Under the pieces are notes generated by a model. It saw nothing but the letters and a program-made list of their open reading frames with translations. It was not told the origin of the DNA and did not search any database. Positions 9,772 through 23,255 of a DNA stretch of 64,000 nucleotides are shown in pieces; position 1 is the first letter of the stretch; every line of letters starts with the position of its first letter. This DNA comes from Hemileia vastatrix (Eukaryota; Basidiomycota; Pucciniomycetes; Pucciniales; Zaghouaniaceae). The translations under genes and the position numbers were made by a program. The DNA is taken from positions 2,726,001 through 2,790,000 of the forward strand of contig JASXTE010000001.1 of NCBI GenBank assembly GCA_030280995.1, written 5' to 3'.

Positions 9772-12700
9772 AGACTTCGGCACTCCTGGTGCCTCTAGGA
9801 TAGAACCGTTTCACTTGATCGGCCGCTACCCTCTTCTTCAATACTACTCCATCCAACTCTTCTAGCACATATGAACCTCCAGAAACTTGCTCCTTAACTT
9901 TATACGGTCCATTCCACCTATCTGCAAACATCTTTCCCCACTGACTTTCCAAACTCCTATTATACACCAGAACCATATCACCTGGGTTCAAATGTTTCCT
10001 TAATCGATGTGCCAACCGCTCATCCCAATATCTAACTGATTGATTTCTGATCTTCATCATCCGCGAATATGCCTTTTCTAAATATTCTTCTTTCTTTTCT
10101 AGCTGCATCATTCTTGCACACAATAATTCTTCAGTAGTTTTGACTGTGTCCCAGTCAACTCCAAGATATGATTCAGCTTCTAAATCAACCAGTAAAACTG
10201 CTTTCTGTCCAAAAACAAGTTCATAAGGTGAAAATCCGGTCGTCTTTTTGGCAGTGATTCGATCAGCAAATAAAACTAAAGGTAAGTAGTGCCTCCACTT
10301 TTTGGCACTTGTCCCACACATTTTAACTAAAGCATCCTTGATAACTTGATGCCCTCTTTCAACCATGCCTTCAGCTTCAGGATAATATGGGGTTTCTACC
10401 CTAACCCTTGATCCAACTTTCAATACGGCCTCTTTAAACTCTGTCCCAAATTCAGGACCTCCATCTACCGTCACCAATTTCATCACTCCATATCAATAAA
10501 CCCAATTATTTAACAAAAATTCTGCCACATTTTTGGCAGTCAAATTAATAAGAGGCGCTGCCTCTACCCAACCAAATAAGTCGTCTCTGGCTACAATTAA
10601 ATATTTATACCGTCCCTCTTTGATATGAACGGCATCTAAACTAACTCTCCCAAAGAGCGTATATTCACCGGTCGCGCGTCCAGGTTCTTTTGGCCTTAAA
10701 TAACTTTGTCTTTGACATTCTTCGCATGACTGAACCCACTGTTTAACAGCCATCTTCATGCCAGGCCACCAAAATCGATCAGAAATTCTTCTAAACGTTT
10801 CTCCAACGCCTCTATGCCCGAGATCTTCATGCAGTGATTTCAAAACTAATTCTTGCCCCTTCTGTTGAGTTATAACTACTTGAGGATTTGGATACCTCCT
10901 CCTCATTAAAAGTCAACCAGATAGGTAAAACGTAGTTGACTTCCTCTTGATAGGCACCCATTCATTGTCTTCACAATCTTCTGGCCTCTCTAAAGTCAAC
11001 AAATATTTGACTAACAAAAAATAAAAACCAGTCTGACCCCAGACTTCATCTTGAAAATCGATTAATATAACATCAATAGGGACTTCTCTATCACCAATAT
11101 CACCTGCACATGAATGATCCAATAATCGTTGACCCCTAAATAAATCTTTAATCAAGCTATGTCAACGTTTTTCTTCTGAACCTTTGGATCCTTTGTAAAC
11201 CGTATTTGAAAATACCTCTTTCTCTTTAATCACCTTTTTATTTAAATTCTCTAATTCTCCAACATATACACCATTCCTTAACTTACTACTATCCCACACT
11301 ACCAATCCATCTTCCTCTACATACACCACATCTTCTTCTACCTCCTTTCTACCAAATTTATCTACACCTTTTCCAACACCTTTATTAACATAAAAACTAT
11401 TTTCCAGTTTTTCCTCTTGGTGGAGGTCATCATCATAATCTAAACACAATAATCCTGCCAGTTTAACCTCATGGGGGAGGTATGGAAAGTCTTCAGCTCC
11501 TTTAGTGCTGGCTTTGATAATAGGTATATCTTCATCAAACTCTTCTGAGTCTGAATCTTCTTCAGTGGGTGGTCTCCTTGATAAACCATCTGGCATAGTA
11601 AAAGTTTTGCCAGGCTTATGAACTAAATCGAACGAAAAATGTTGAATAAAAGCTACCCATCTCGTCATGGGTGCATTCGGTAAACTTGGGGAATTAATCA
11701 TCTGGATTAACGATTTTGCATCCACTTGCAACTCAAAATGTTGCCCCCACAAAATATGCTGAAGTTTCTTCAGTATTTTCGCCACACCACATAATTCCAA
11801 TTTTGGTTGAGAATATCTTGATTTGACCTCAGTAAATACTACAGATTCATACCTAACTGGCCTGATGTAACCAGCTTTATCCATCTGAGACAAAACCGCC
11901 CCAGCTGCAACCTGACTTGAATCAACTGCTAAATAAATTCTACCAGCATCTTTTCCATAATCCAACTTGTGCAGGACTAAATCCTTCCCTACAACCTCCT
12001 TCAACTTCACAAACGCCTTCTCACACTCTTCATCCCACTCCCAGTCTGCATCCTTTCTCGTTAACCATCTCAATGGAGCTGCCAATGAAGAAAAGTCCTT
12101 GATAAACATTCTAACATATACGCAAACGCCTAAAAACCCTCTAACTTTGGTTGTATTATTGGGTCTTGGCCAGGACTGAATTTTGTTAACTTTCTTCTTG
12201 GACATAATCCTACCCTCTCTACATACCACATGACCTAATATTTCTAAGGCTGGAACACAACATGAAAATTTTGAACCTGAAATAGTTAAACCAGCCTCTT
12301 TAATTTGAAACAAGATTCTTTCTAATGTAATTGCAAACTCCCAAATGAATTTGCGTATCCTGGGATTCTCTTCAAACACCTGGTTATCATAGTCGGTTGT
12401 TGGTCCCTTAATTCCTCCATCATCTATAAAGATTCCAGCATATTGTGGAATTTTGTCTTGAAGGATCCAAGCCATCTGAGCTTGATAAACTGCAACCAAA
12501 TTTGTTGCTCCTTGAGGTAATCTTGTTAACTGTAAACGTCCTAGTGGCGTATCAAATGTAGTGAGAGGCCTTGAGTCCGGATGTAACTCTCTCTCATCAT
12601 ATCCACCCATAATATCTCCCAAACTATAACACACTCTCCCTGAAAACGCTTCAACAAACTCCTCAGCACTAGGCGGTATCCCAGCATCCTTTATTGTAAC

Positions 12701-14035
12701 CCTATTTAATTCCCTAAGATCATGAACAACTCTAAGCTTGCCATTTGGTTTCTTGATACAAAATACCAGACTAGAATAACTTGATGTTGATTGCTCATAC
12801 AGTCCAGTGCGTATCCGTTCTCTGACAACTTCAATATAGGATTCTTTTAATGCGGCCGGAATAGGAATCGGTTTCTGCTGCCACAGTTCATGACATACCA
12901 CAGGAATCTTGTAAGGCTCCCCATAGGAATGCTTCAACACACCCCTCTCCTCTTCTACAAAAGCAATGGCCTTCTCTCGCTTGACCATCACATCCAACAA
13001 CAACTTCTTCTCTTCTCCAGACAACCAACCATCAGGTCCAAAATTAACAACACCCAGTCTCTCAAAAGTGATTCTTGACGTCTCAGAAAATTCAGGTGGA
13101 TTCTTTACCAAGGGACTTTCATAAGGATTTCTTGATAACCTTGGTCTTCTCAAAGGTGGATTTAATTCGGAAGGTAGCGGTTCATTAATAGGCCAAACTT
13201 TATTTGCTACCTTCTTATATTTGGCTGCGTCCACATCTAAAAAAGCTTGAGGTAAATCATTTACTTTTGTTTCGCCATTAAAAATTTCATCAAATGAATC
13301 TTCTTCATCACCAGAATCGGAATAAGAAAAATTAGAAAAATATTTTATTTCATTTTTAAATTTTACCCTTTTCTCCTTTCCCTCGTCTAATTTATAAACA
13401 GATTTTCCAACACCTTTGCTTCCCTTATCCAACAGTAAATCACCCGTAAAGAAAGTTGGCAGTTTATCCTCTTGCTGGAGGACTGGAATTGAATTTTCAC
13501 AAAAATTATTTTTTTGAGTTTTAATTATACTGAGATTTTTTATTGGATTTTGATGTGATTTTTGCAGTTTACCCTCTTGCTGGAGGTCCAAAATAGAAGG
13601 AGATACTTGCAGTTTAACCTCTTGCTGGAGGTCCATAATAGAATTTTCACAAAAATTATTTTTTTGTGTTTTAATTATTCTGAGATTTTTAATTGGGTTT
13701 CGATGTGATATTTGCAGTTTACCCTCTTTCTGGAGGTCCAAAAACATACCCTTCCAATTTTTATCCAACCTAATTTGGCCCATTTTGCCTTTTTCACCAT
13801 TTTTAAATTTTATAGAAAAACAGGGTAAATCCAATAAACATATAGAAAATTCCAAAACGTATTTGCACTCCAAAGTAATATTAACATAAAATAATTGAGA
13901 ATCCACTTGAATTATCTCCAAGTGAGCTGACCTATTGCAATCTGGGATCTCATCCTGAGGAGAGATTACAACATTAGAGTGATCAGCCCCTGCTACCCCA
14001 AAAAATGAGGGCATCCATCCCTTTCCAACAAACAT
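9701..14035 (-). pseudogene. Gypsy copy 1 pol, broken by stop codons
   Basis: Relative to the intact pol of copy 2 (23579-27814) the frame is cut near 10490, 10910 and 11159. The remaining pieces carry RT (FIDDGG), RNase H and integrase (zinc motif, DAVHI, VDGGPEF, MVERG). At 10910 and 11159 an Arg codon CGA of copy 2 is TGA here, a C to T change in CpG. Near 10490 AGG corresponds to TGA. All changes are substitutions; the frame itself is kept. The RT core lies in the open piece 11162-14035, but no full polyprotein can be made. Confidence 0.92.
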
Positions 14036-16866
14036 AATTCACCAGAAGCCGTCCGTTTTATATGCCGCTTCTTGGTGCAAACACAACACTGGCACAGAGT
14101 AGTAATCCCTGGCCGTGTTTCCCAACCTTCATCTCCAGGAGGCGCTAACCGCATATGTAACCTCCGCATATCTTCACCAGTGATCTCCAAACTAATCCCC
14201 ATGCCAGCTTGATACCCTATCCTGGCCTCAAAATCCATCAAAAAAGGACCCCCAAGAACAGTTTTGACTGCTCCTCTGGCCACATAAAAGTGAACCTTAC
14301 CAACAGATCCACCAATGCCTAACCTGACATGCTCAGCTGTGCCCATCAGCTCTGTTGCATGCCCTCCAATACCTCTGAGGTTTCCACCAGTCCCACTTTT
14401 AATTGGCAAGCCTATACTTGTCGCTTGCTCCAATGAAATTAAATTAATTTGAGACCCTGAATTGACCAAGGCCTTTACTTCTTTACCGTTAAGAGTTACC
14501 ACCAGGTAACCCAGGGGAGCGGAAAAATGCGTATCTACATCTTCCCCAAACTTTTCAGCATTTTCACAAATATATTCCACCTCTCCAGTGGAAACCTGAC
14601 GCCTCGTCAAATGCTTCTTTTGCTTTTCAGCAAGCGCCGGACTAATCGTAAATAACTCCCCCAAAGATAAGGGAATCTGCAGTTGATTCACCCTATTCAA
14701 AAACTCGTCCATCACATTAGCTTGACCAGAAACTACTGGCCGCTCATACTGGACCTTTGATTTAACAACCTTGGCCCTGGGTACCTCTTGAGGTCCAACC
14801 GAGCCATCTTCACCCCCCATTATAGCATCTTCACTTTCTATAACCCTAACTCTGTCACCAGCTTCTTGCACTAATCATGATCCATCGCTGGTCCTTCTTA
14901 CTCCCTCCATTGGGATGGGACCTCTAAAACTTGGTCTGGGTAGAGATGCCAACGGTACGTCCTCCTCAGAATCCGAATCATCCTCTGGCATAGGCTCACC
15001 ATTTAAACCAAACTTGCCATAACTAGGGGGCCCCATATCAGCAATCCCCTTCTGCATTTTATATAATTTGTCCTTAGAGTAAGGGTTCAATTTGTTGGCG
15101 GCAGTTTGAGCACTAGAATTCTTGTCCTTAGAGTAAGGGTTCACTTTGTTATTTGCCTTGCCAGGATTAGCCCTCAATTGGCTCTGAATGCTACTCTTCA
15201 CCTTAGTAGCAGCTGCTCTTCTAGCAGCATTAAAATCGTATTTGCCAGCCATACAGCTACCCTCCACCTGGGCAACCGTTGCCAGCTCTAAACCACCAAA
15301 AGAAGTAGAAAATATGGCTTTACTGACCTCTTTCTCTTTACCCTTTTCAGCTTTACCACCATTACCATTACCATTTTTGCCACCCTTGGCATTAACATCT
15401 TCATCCGTCACCTCTTCAAATCTGGCTCTCCTTTCAGCCGTTAAACTTCTTCTGACCAAATCAGAAGGAGACTGTCCATCACTGGGCTTGATGAACAAAC
15501 CATCAGGAAATTTATAAACTTTACCATCAAATAAAACTTGCCCAGCATCCATATCCTTATCAAGAGCAAAACAAACTGTTGCTCTATGCCCCCTCCTATT
15601 ACAATAGGAGCACACCTTTGGCTCATCGTAGCCACCTCTATATCCATTACCACCATTACCACCATTTCTCCCATTGCCTGGGAAGCGGTTACCATTATTA
15701 TTGCCATTATAATTTCGACGTTCATAACCTCTGGACTGATAAGAAGTCGACGTCGACGAAGAAGCAATTGGGGCCTTGTTAGCCTTCTGGGTTTCTTGAA
15801 CAAATATTTTTAATTCACCACACAATATGGGGGGCGGACTTGCTAGCAAGTCCGCAACCTTGGACCCAAACTCACCATAGATTGAACACACATTGAGCTA
15901 TTGATAAAGGAACCATACAATCAGGGATGAACACCACTCAGTAGAACAGTTTTAGGTGGGTGTTCAAGTAGAGTTCAGTATGGGTTCAGTATGAGTTCAG
16001 TCTGAGTTCCATCTGAGTTCCATCTGAGTTCAGGTTGAGAACTTGCTAGCAAGTCCACCCCCTATATTGCGTAGTGATTGTTTTGTTAAATCGGCCAAGT
16101 TATCGACCTTCTTATTATCCACATTGCCCTCAACTTTAGCAGCAGGTAATCCCATTTGTGCCTTCTTGGCCTCCTGGGCTTTGACCATAATATCGTTGTT
16201 TTCAGCCAAAACTTTGCTAACCTTGCTAACATATTGAGTGCAGGACTCTTGATATTTTTCCAATGCTAACAACTTGAGATGGGCCTGAATGTTCTCTTTG
16301 ATAACCTCCAGAGCTGGCAGTTTCTGCTCACCATTAGGCAGTTCCTTCATCAAATCCTTTCTTGAAAGATCCTTCAAGACATCCATTCAAATATCCCTGC
16401 TGCATGCTGTCCAAAACAAATCTTTTGCTTGATTCTCATGCACTAACTCATCCACCAATATGAGATATTCCACCACTTCATCAAACTGAACACAGAGCTT
16501 TTTGAATTCAGCCATAGAAGAAACTCCACCTTTTGCTTGCCAGTCTCCAACAATTTTATTGAGGTCCATCATAGTAAACCTAACACCCCATCTATCAACC
16601 ATAGCTTTAGAAAGCTTAACCCAATCCTTGTCCTTAAATGCCTGCATAGCAATAACCTCTTTTTCCACCTCCCTATCAGCAATAAAAAATCTAACTTGCT
16701 TCACCATATCCACATGAGAAGCACCATCAACAGCAGCAGCAGCTTCATACCTGCTGATGAACCATTTAACCTCCTCCCCATCAAACTTTGGGCCATCCCA
16801 AGAAACAATTCTAACTGAGGGAGTAAGAGGGTTAGAAGATCCAGAAGCAACAGCAGAAGAAGACAT
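13993..16866 (-). pseudogene. Gypsy copy 1 gag-protease, broken and MITE-interrupted
   Basis: It starts at ATG 16866 (MSSSAVASGSSNPL) as in copy 2. Stops lie near 16384 (CGA to TGA in CpG) and 14872 (GGA to TGA), and the MITE at 15816-16076 cuts the coding region after KIFVQ-equivalent sequence. The zinc knuckle (CSYCNRRGHRATVC) persists. The protease centre reads ALVNSGSQ where copy 2 has ALVDSGSQ, so the catalytic Asp is replaced by Asn through a CpG change at 14462. The slippery heptamer before the stop is kept (13999-14005). Confidence 0.92.
15816..16076. mobile_element. 261-bp MITE (TIR CACYACRCAATAT, TSD ATT)
   Basis: It interrupts gag of gypsy copy 1. The flanking trinucleotide ATT occurs at 15813-15815 and 16077-16079, and once (29592-29594) in the uninterrupted copy 2. 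The inverted ends are about 38 bp long and include the palindrome GGACTTGCTAGCAAGTCC (15836-15853). The interior has a run of GAGTTCAGTCTG-like 11-12 bp repeats and no coding potential. A sister copy lies at 58654-58913. The 3-bp A/T target duplication suggests mobilisation by a Harbinger-type transposase. Confidence 0.92.
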
Positions 16867-17024
16867 CCCAATAAGTAATGAAATGCGTTAACAATCAATA
16901 AAATAACAAGCCTCTTGCAGGCCAATAACAAAAATCCAATTAGAGTTCCAGTAAATATGCCTCTCGCAGGCTAAGAACGTTCTTGATCCAAGTAAGTCTT
17001 TAAAGTAAGCTAGAGAAATCGAAA

Positions 17025-17043
17025 CCCCACGTTGGGCGCCAAC
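17025..17043 (-). other. Primer binding site of gypsy copy 1
   Basis: Directly inside the 5' LTR the sense strand reads GTTGGCGCCCAACGTGGGG. TGG followed by a stem-like sequence, complementary to a tRNA 3' end, is the usual form. I do not assign the tRNA. Copy 2 has the same site with one change (30539-30557). Confidence 0.7.
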
Positions 17044-18155
17044 TATGGTAAGGTAAACTCTTAAAGTCACCTTGCTGTAAGCAGAATCCGGAGGAGATAT
17101 GTGGATTTAGCTGAAAACCCCGTCCTTCCAACAAAAATAACAAAATGGGAATTCTAAATCACTAAGCTAACCAGTCCACTTGGATCTGATTGATAAAAAT
17201 AATGAAACTCTAAAATATTTAACACTTATTGAGATTTAAAGAAAGTGGCTGTTGAGAAAGAAATACTGAATACAACAATTAAGGTGTACCAGTGAAAGAT
17301 CTGTAAAGATTGACTTTTATGTTTTTATAATAATTTGAGTTTTTATGAGACAGCAATAATCAAGTCCCAGTGATGAAGACCTTTCTAAAGATACCCTGTA
17401 TGAAGTGTGATTTAAATTTTTGAGTAGTATTTCTAAAATGTTATATATAAAATATAAAGTTATAAGGGTATTACAAATTTATTTAATTTGTTGAGTAATA
17501 AAAAATAAGACCGTGGTGGTTAATGATTAAGCTGTATGATGTATCCCCCCCCCCCTCAATTTCGAGTTTGAGAGGCGCTTAAGTATTCCTAGTCACGTGT
17601 CTAAGTTTTCCCCTCCAGAGCTCTCCCAGAGTCAATCCGGAGCCCTTACGGAGTCCGTATGGAGTCCAAACGGAGTCCATCCGGACTTCCGGACTCAATT
17701 AGAACCTTTAAAACTATAATAAAAAATCTAGAAAAATTACACATGATAGAGCCACTTCCCCTTTACATTCCAAACTAATTTTCGTAGTCTGCGCAGCTCT
17801 AATTACCCCGTGAAAATTCATCAAAGTTAAGTAATTTCTGAAAACGTAAATATTTCTATAAATCTTTAAAATTCATTTAAAAATATATAAAAAAATAGTA
17901 AAAATTCTGGAAAAATTTCCCAAGGTTGTTGAGTGACTCGACTTGATACTTATAAATTTTTCAGACCGTAAAAATAAGTTTTCTCTGTAAAATAAATTGA
18001 TCTCATGTAGGAATTTGCTTTTAACCAAATTTCTTTATATTTACGACTCAAATAAATTTAATAAAACCCTTTTATAAAATAAAAACACCAATCTTGCACG
18101 CTGTAATAACTCCATTTACGTACTTAGGTGCCATACTAAACTTTAGGCTACCACA
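17044..18155 (-). repeat. Gypsy copy 1 5' LTR
   Basis: This 1112-bp repeat matches 2554-3663 with about 17 substitutions seen by eye. It adjoins the primer binding site on its left and the CCGG target duplication on its right (18156-18159). The minisatellite and C-run near 17550 are shared with the partner LTR. Confidence 0.93.
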
Positions 18156-18159
18156 CCGG

Positions 18160-19285
18160 CTTTGAAAGAAAAGATGGAAAAGTTTTCAAATTACTCAAAG
18201 CTCTTTACGGCACATTTCAAGCAGCACGTTGCTGGTGGCAACATTTTGGACAGCAACTAAAAAACCTGGTTTATGAAATGTCATCCTATGACAATAGTGT
18301 TTATTTTTTGAAGAATAGCAACACAAAGGCTATGCTTTGGGTTCATGTTGACAATGGAATTGTAACTGGCAACAACAATGAGGTTCTGAAACAACTTGAA
18401 AAGGATTTAAGCCAAACTCTCATCATCAAATGCCAAGATAGACTGGATGCAATAGTAGGCATCAAGATAGAAAGGAATGAAAGAGGATTTCAACTTAGTC
18501 AAGAAAATTTGATTAATAGAATTTTAACAACTCATCATATAACAGGAATATGTCACCATCAACCACTGCTGACCAATATAGACCTCTCCACAGCCCCACC
18601 AAACCACCCAGCTATTAATCCAGGAGATTATCTATCAATTATTGGTTCCTTGACTTATCTAACCACAGCAACTCATCCTGATCTCAGTTTCTCTGTAAAT
18701 CAATTGGCCAGACACTCTAAAAACCCCACTAACGAACACTGGAGAGCGTTGAGACACTTACTCGGTTATTTACAATATACATCCACAAAGAAACTACACT
18801 TATATCCACTATCACTCTCACATACCATCAATCTCGATGTCTACTCAGATGCAAACTGGGGCGGGGAATTTTCAAGATCAACTGGAGGCATGATTATTAA
18901 CATGCAAGGTTCCCTAATATTCTGGTCCTCAAAACGCATGCCATCTGTTGCTTCCTCAACATGCCACGCAGAATACATGGCTCTTGGAGGTGCAACTAGA
19001 ATGGGCTTATGGATTCAAAATTTACTCAATGATTTGATTAATTTCACAGGCCCGTTCCATCTGAAATGCAATAATCAAGCCTCTATAAAGATATTGAATG
19101 ACGAAAACTCAAATAAAAGGACGAGACACAGCAACAGGGAATTCTTTTTTGTCAATGAACAACTACACAAGAGAAAAGCTACAATATCATGGGTACCTAC
19201 ATCAGAACAACTAGCAGATATAATGACGAAACAACTAAACAAACAGTTACATGACAAGGGATGTGAAAACTTAGGTATCAAATAA
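18160..19285 (+). pseudogene. Copia A RT-RNase H, 3' part
   Basis: The frame continues from 2553 after the gypsy insertion (GFERKDGKVFK, LLKALYGTFQAARCWW). At the RT active site it reads WVHVDNG, where copia enzymes have VDD, so the second catalytic Asp is Asn. RNase H follows with YSDANWGGEFSRSTGG, SSTCHAEYMAL and TSEQLADIMTK. The frame ends at TAA 19283. Together with the upstream stops this shows that copia A is not autonomous. Confidence 0.88.
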
Positions 19286-19416
19286 TAAAAATAATAATTT
19301 CTTTATCATCGTTTTGTCTCTTCTCTCTTATATTCCTAATAGTTACCATAATAACATTATAACAAATTGTAAATAGTTTTATATATACTGGAATGAGCGT
19401 CTTGTCGGAGGGGCGG

Positions 19417-20569
19417 TATGGTAAGGTAAACTCTTACAGACGCCTTGCTGTAAGCAGAATCCGGAGGAGATATGTGGATTTAGCCGAAAACCCCGTCCTT
19501 CCAATAAAAATAACAAAGTAGGTGTTCTAAATCACTAAGCTAACCAATCTACTTAGATCTGATTGATAAAAATAATGAAACTCTAAAATAATTAACGCTT
19601 ATTGAGATTTAATGATCGTGGCTGTTGATAAAGAAATACTGATAACAACAATTAAGGTGTACCAGTGAAAGATCTGAAAAGATTGACTTTTATGTTTTTA
19701 TAATATTTTGAATTTTTATGAGACAGCAATAATCAAGTCCCAGAGATGAAGACCTTTCTAAAGATACCCTGTATGAAGTGTTATTTTAATTGTTGAGTAG
19801 TATTTCTAAAATGTTATTTATAAAATATAAAGTTATAAGGGTATTACAAATTTATTTAATTTGTTGAGTAATAAAAAATGAGACTGTGGTGGTTAATGAT
19901 TAAGCTGTATGATGTGTTCCCCCTCTTAATTTCGAGTTTGAGAGTCGCTTAAGTATTCCTAGTCACGTGCCTAAGTTTTCCCCTCCAGAGCTCTTCCAGA
20001 GTCAATCCGGAGCCCGTACGGAGTCCGTACGGAGCCGGAACGGAGTCCGTACGGAGTCCGTACGGAGTCGAAACGGAGTCGAAACGGAGTCCGTCCGGAC
20101 TTCCGGACTCAATTTAGAACCTTAAAACTATAATAAAAAATCTAGAAAAATTACACATAATAGAGCTACTTCCCCTTTACATACCAAACTAATTTTCGTA
20201 GCCTGCGCAGCTCTAATTACCCCGTGAAAATTCATCAAAGTTAAGTAATTTTTGAAAACGTAAATATTTCTATAAAACTTTAAAATTCATTTAAAAATAT
20301 AAGAAAAATAGTAAAAATTCTGGGAAAATTTCCCAAGGTTCTTGAGTGACTCGACTTAATACTTATAAATTTTCAGACCGTAAAAATAAGTTTTCTCCGT
20401 AAAATAAATTGTATTTGTGTAGGCATTCGCTCGTGACCAATTTCTTCATATTTAAAACTCAAATAAATTAAATAAAACCCTTTTATAAAAAAATAATAAC
20501 ACCAATCTTGCATGCCGTAATAACTCCATTTACATACTTAGGTGCCGTACTAAACTTTAGGCTACCACA
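19417..20569 (-). repeat. Gypsy copy 2 3' LTR
   Basis: 1153 bp, with the same terminal sequences as the copy 1 LTRs but many internal differences, so the copies are distinct lineages of one family. The GC-rich minisatellite (about 20008-20105) is longer than in copy 1. It is abutted by the purine tract at 20570-20579. Confidence 0.95.
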
Positions 20570-20579
20570 TCCTCCCTCC

Positions 20580-21245
20580 AATCGAGAATGTCCCCATTCT
20601 TAAAACTTTGCATAAGTGGTTGAGAAATTCCAAAAGAATTATCTTGTCTAATAAAATAATTTGATAAATTTGTTTTAGCTGGTCTTCTTATAAATCTTTA
20701 TAATAAAAAAAACGTTCTTTCTTCTTCTCTGGCTTGATATAACATAAAATAAAATAATATAAATCTTGTGATGATTCCACTACTGAGAGCAAGGTTTGAA
20801 TCCCTTCAGACTCCCATATACCAGTCTTCCTTCTTGTCACAGCATTGAGAGAGTGGATCTTCCTATGAGCCGAATACTCCTGATTCCAACCTCATAGGGC
20901 CCCCCACTGAGCCGAATTCTATGATTCCAATCTCGCCATAAGGTCCTCCAAGCTTCACACCAAAAAAAAAATGGCCTAACTATGAGGCACTAAAAAAAAT
21001 CATTCCCTAAAATCCAACTACCATCCTAACTTCTGATTCCTTCATCACAATTTTTCAAACTTTGCTATACAGCAAACCCATAAAATACTTTTGCCAGGCT
21101 TCCAATAATAATATTAACTTTAGACCATGTCAAAGCGCCACAAATTTCACCTAATTAACCATTATGCTTTCTTTAGCATCATCACCACCTAAAAGTTTAG
21201 CCTCCTAAAGCTTATCAACACCCAATTCCAGAAATAATTGAATAA
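20580..21245. other. Gypsy copy 2 3' internal region, gene A deleted
   Basis: The sequence follows copy 1 to 20623 (GTGGTTGA), then resumes at the equivalent of the last codons of gene A. About 0.7 kb with gene A is therefore missing. No coding region is seen. Confidence 0.7.
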
Positions 21246-22140
21246 CCAGTTTAAAGTCTTAGTGGACAGTGATAAATTAAAAGATTGAATTGAGTTATCC
21301 AAACAAGATTGACATTCCAATTTAAAGTCTTGGTAGACCAAACATATAATCGATTGCCAGTTTATGGTCTTGGTGGACCAAAGATCGTTTAAGTGCATAA
21401 ATATCTTGATATATTCCTAAGTAAGGCCTAGGCTTGACCAAAGATTGAATAAATTTGATAATCCAGTTTAATGTCATAGTGGACCAAACATTTGATCGAC
21501 AAGTAATCCAGTATAAGGCCATAGTGGTCCAATGAATGTTGAATTATCCTGCAGATATTAATTTTCCAGTTTAAAGTCATAGTGGACTAAAACAATGAAT
21601 GAACTGCCAGTTTAAAGTCATGGTGGACCAAACATTTGATCGATAAGAAATCCAGTTTAAGGTCATGGTGGACCCAACACTTGATAATAGTCCAGTTTAA
21701 GGTCTTGGTGGACCTAACATTTGATAACACTCCAGTTTAAGGTCTTGGTGGACCTAACATTTGATTTATATAAAAAAAAATCCGTCTCCGAAAATATCCA
21801 TAAAATCTTGAAAATCCTTGAAATTCAGTTTAAAGTCTTGAAGGACTAACAGCTCCATTATAAAATCTTTAATGAAAGTCTTGAAAAGTAGCCAGTTTAA
21901 AGTCTTGGAGGACTAACAGATCCAAAATACGTGTAAAAAAAAAAACTTAAAGAACGTCTTGAAGAGTAGCCAGTTTAAAGTCTTGGAGGACTAACAGCTC
22001 CAAAATTCGTATAAAAACCTTAAGGAAAGTCTTGAACAGTAGCCAGTTTAAAGTCATGGAGGACTAGAAGATCCAAAATATGTATAAAACCTTAAAGAAT
22101 GTCTTGAACAGTAGCCAGTTTAAAGTCTTGGAGGACTAAC
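21246..22140 (+). repeat. Hairpin repeat array, GGTC/GACC and AGTC/GACT types (about 16 units)
   Basis: Units begin near 21246, 21317, 21357, 21463, 21508, 21566, 21607, 21652, 21692, 21732, 21825, 21892, 21970, 22043 and 22115, with another at 22904. The first part matches copy 1. The later part (21780-22140) is an expansion with about 70-bp spacing and arms AGTC/GACT around TTGGAG. It occupies the place where copy 1 has gene B. Confidence 0.85.
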
Positions 22141-22289
22141 AGATGTCTTGAAGTAAAATCCCATAGGTATTGAGTTCCCCTAGACCCTGTTTCCTGTCTA
22201 AACTATATGAATAAACTAGAAAAGAATGAAAACTAAAAAAAATAAAACTAAGAAATATAATAATGATTTTGATTTAATTAATAAATTTT

Positions 22290-22345
<56 letters not shown>

Positions 22346-22406
22346 TTTTTTTATTTATTTATTTTATTTTTATTTTATTTTTATTATTTTTTTTTTTTTT
22401 AATTTT

Positions 22407-22440
<34 letters not shown>

Positions 22441-23255
22441 AAAATTTAAAATAAAAGATTTTAGAAAAGATAGTTTTGAAATAAAAGTTAAAATTTAATT
22501 TTAAAGAAAGATAAATGAATGTGAAAAGAAAGATAAAAAAAAGTACTAAAAAAAAAAAAAAAAAAAATTTAAAAGATGCCCCCCGGCCATTTGATGAGCC
22601 GTACCCTCGACATCATACCCACATCCAAGTGCAACTTGATGTGGTTACACAATTTTGAGAAATTGAAAAGAAAAGAAAATAAATGAAAGTTTTTAGAAGA
22701 TAATTTTTATAATGATGATCACTGGGTGGGCTCCCTCCAATTTATAAAAATGATTAGAGACCACCAGTGAGCATCACCTTTACAATAATTCATAATATAT
22801 ATTAAAGAAAAGAAATCACAATCTAACATAAAAAAATCAAAAACAAAATGAAAAATAAAAAAATATTGAATCCGGCGTTGAGAGCGGTGTCTCTTGATTC
22901 GTTCCAGTTTATAGTCTTAGTGGACTTCCTAAAATTAAAAGACAAAGCCAGGATTCAACTAGTAACAGGGAAAATTTTGGAAACGAACATTATGGGGTAA
23001 TTGTGTATAGAGCAGCCAGCCCATCAATTACCCCCACACTTGCCAATATTAAATTAAGAAGGTTCCCCTGTGAACACTTCTTCCAATAAATTTTTAAAAA
23101 TTTTCCAACACTATCTTCACCCATATTTTAAGAATTTTAATTTTTGAAAAATTTCAATGAAGGTTTTCTCGTATTTTGTTATGTTTCATCACAGTTTCGT
23201 TGCCCATATGCAGTGTAATGATAGTAAAGTATTTTTGATAAAAAATAAGAAGATA
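22141..23255. other. Gypsy copy 2 AT-rich 3' region
   Basis: No gene is seen. It contains long T and TTA runs (22289-22440), an A run near 22548-22567, a block conserved with copy 1 (22575-22793), the unoccupied Harbinger target AAT (22794-22796) and one hairpin unit at 22904. Confidence 0.65.

Larger units (their letters stand above)
2554..18155 (-). mobile_element. Ty3/gypsy LTR element, copy 1 (degraded, with accessory genes)
   Basis: Two long direct repeats (2554-3663 and 17044-18155) bound it, and a 4-bp target duplication CCGG lies at 2550-2553 and 18156-18159. In the sense (-) direction the order is LTR, primer site, gag-protease, pol, a long 3' non-coding region, purine tract (3664-3673), LTR. 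Gag and pol are broken by stops and by a MITE. The 3' internal region carries two + strand genes and a Harbinger-type insertion. By eye the two LTRs differ at roughly 17 positions, so this insertion is older than copy 2, whose LTRs look almost identical. Confidence 0.93.

Noticed and set aside
15188..15803. Plus- and minus-strand frames over the gag linker
   Set aside because: They are shadow frames of the gag-protease gene, present in both copies, without family features.
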